This document shows, in pieces, positions 62,971-64,000 of a stretch of 64,000 nt of DNA. The notes beneath the pieces are model-generated. The model was not told where the DNA came from. It was given only the letters and a program-made list of their open reading frames with translations, and ran no database searches. This DNA is from Sediminibacterium goheungense (GTDB lineage: Bacteria > Bacteroidota > Bacteroidia > Chitinophagales > Chitinophagaceae): NCBI RefSeq assembly GCF_004361915.1, contig NZ_SNWP01000011.1, forward strand, positions 1,054,001-1,118,000. Reading direction: 5' to 3'. Both the position numbers and the translations under genes were made by a program. Within the stretch, counting starts at the first letter, position 1, and every line of letters begins with the position of its first letter.

Positions 62971-64000
62971 TTATAATTTATAGAACAACCTGCTATCGTT
63001 ACCAATGGCGCTGGTTACGCGCAGGAAATAAGGACCTGTTTTTAATTCAACTGCCGGCACTTCAATGAAGTTATTACCTGTTAATAAACCCTTTTTGGTT
63101 TTCCATTTGATGGTACCATAAATATCATAAATACCAATCTCCACTTCAATACCCATTTTGGTCCAGATAGTTGTTACAAAACGGGATAGGACCGGATTGG
63201 GATTGATTTGGAGTATTCTGATCCGTTGGCTGATGGGCTCATTGGTAGTACTGTCTTTTATTTCGAATACTTTACAAACCTCGCTACTACAGCCAGCCGC
63301 TGTTTTTATTTTCAGGCAAATGGTGTATATACCTTTCTGGCGGTACTCCTTTTCTGGTGATACTATGTTTCCACCCAATTCGGTTCCGTCACCAAATTTC
63401 CATTTTCGTTCTATGATACTATCGCCCGCAACAGCTGTTGAGCCGCTACTATTGAATTTTATTTTTTTCTGCGATAATCTTTCATCAGAAAATTTCACCA
63501 CACACTGATTGTTTGGAATGGTATACGTAATATTCTCACAATACCTGCTTTCGCAGCCTTTTGCCGTTTTAATAATCAGACAAACGTTATACACTCCAGC
63601 TTTCCGGTATTGATAAACCGGATCTTTTCTGTTACCTGTTAAAGCAGCAGAGCTATCGCCAAAATACCAGGTTCTGCTTACGATGCTATCGCCTTGTGGG
63701 GCTATGGAACCCAGGCTGTTAAATTGTATGGACTGTTCTTTTTTTGTAAAACTGAATATGGCCTTACAATACAGCGGTGGGTTGATAATGATTGAATCCT
63801 TCACAACAATGGTATTGCAGTACATGGCCTCGCAACCTTTTACAGACTTTATTTTCAGGCAAACGGTATAAGAGCCCGTGTCTTTAAAAGTTTTCAAGGG
63901 GGTTATTTCATTGCCCTCCATGGCAGTTCCATCGCCAAAGATCCAGATGCGCTGTTTGATGCTGTCGCCACTTGACGCTAAACTTCTACCACTGTTAAAA
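62971..64000 (-). CDS. PKD-repeat surface protein with T9SS sorting domain (5' end outside window)
   Basis: At least 343 residues are encoded. The frame stays open through the right edge of the window, so the true start lies beyond it and the Met at 63921 is internal. The visible part holds three to four PKD-type repeats, each with a W-x-FGDG motif (WIFGDGT, WYFGDSS, WKFGDGTE) and a paired KSVKGC / KTAKGC / KTAAGC cysteine segment. The last 85 residues (ILQINPNPVLSRFVTTIW to LFYKL) are a type A C-terminal sorting domain. This directs export through the type IX secretion system and surface attachment. Confidence 0.9.
   Translation of the reverse strand, partial: FNSGRSLASSGDSIKQRIWIFGDGTAMEGNEITPLKTFKDTGSYTVCLKIKSVKGCEAMYCNTIVVKDSIIINPPLYCKAIFSFTKKEQSIQFNSLGSIAPQGDSIVSRTWYFGDSSAALTGNRKDPVYQYRKAGVYNVCLIIKTAKGCESRYCENITYTIPNNQCVVKFSDERLSQKKIKFNSSGSTAVAGDSIIERKWKFGDGTELGGNIVSPEKEYRQKGIYTICLKIKTAAGCSSEVCKVFEIKDSTTNEPISQRIRILQINPNPVLSRFVTTIWTKMGIEVEIGIYDIYGTIKWKTKKGLLTGNNFIEVPAVELKTGPYFLRVTSAIGNDSRLFYKL

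Overview
The window looks like a chromosomal segment of a Bacteroidota bacterium, most likely family Chitinophagaceae (inference). Evidence: a SusC/SusD pair, a type IX secretion sorting domain on a PKD-repeat protein, Bacteroidota-type promoter elements (TTG then TAnnTTTG), weak Shine-Dalgarno signals, and many lipoproteins. No prophage, insertion sequence, integrase or CRISPR array is visible. Most genes are housekeeping or degradative.

Layout. 0-5 kb: a TraB/ChaN-like exported protein, a COG2509-type flavoprotein, a DUF3127 protein, and a 5'-nucleotidase split into two overlapping genes. 5-7 kb: dnaA, then tRNA-Ser(GCT) and tRNA-Pro(TGG) separated by two covarying hairpins. 7-12.5 kb: a small SusC/SusD/lipoprotein uptake locus. 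12.8-16.3 kb: a two-component system whose kinase gene overlaps a 7-TM protein gene, plus a stand-alone paralogue of that protein. 16.4-19.9 kb: an S1/P1-nuclease-like exported enzyme and a NatA/NatB-like ABC exporter. 20-27.3 kb: an operon on the minus strand whose six genes fit oxidative, non-phosphorylating pentose use. It encodes a Tat-exported Gfo/Idh dehydrogenase, an exported lactonase, a GntP permease, an IlvD/Edd dehydratase, an FAH-family dehydratase and a GH10 xylanase. 27.6-31.6 kb: a LytS-type kinase lacking the usual phosphoacceptor histidine, an M28 peptidase and an NPP-type phosphodiesterase. 31.6-35.1 kb: a PAP2 phosphatase and a methionine-pathway operon (trans-sulfuration enzyme and homoserine dehydrogenase) behind a SAM-I riboswitch. 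35-43 kb: uvrA, a GNAT enzyme, an amine-oxidase-like flavoprotein, a second M28 peptidase and rarA. 43-47 kb: a circularly permuted ATP-grasp / alpha-E / transglutaminase operon. 47-51.4 kb: PadR with a membrane partner, aspS and an MFS carrier. 51.6-64 kb: small envelope proteins, a glycine-oxidase-like flavoprotein behind a 10-copy heptamer array, a 2086-residue alpha-2-macroglobulin-like protein, sucD, a DUF4198 protein and a truncated PKD/T9SS surface protein.

Gene ends are notable. Every convergent gene pair is separated by a hairpin, usually a long near-perfect palindrome. Several palindromes share sequence (a 'TTAGCCACAGAT' family and a 'GGAATAAGGAAT' family), so they form dispersed repeat families that probably act as bidirectional terminators. 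A previously unlisted 47-residue gene probably lies at 52164-52307 on the minus strand.
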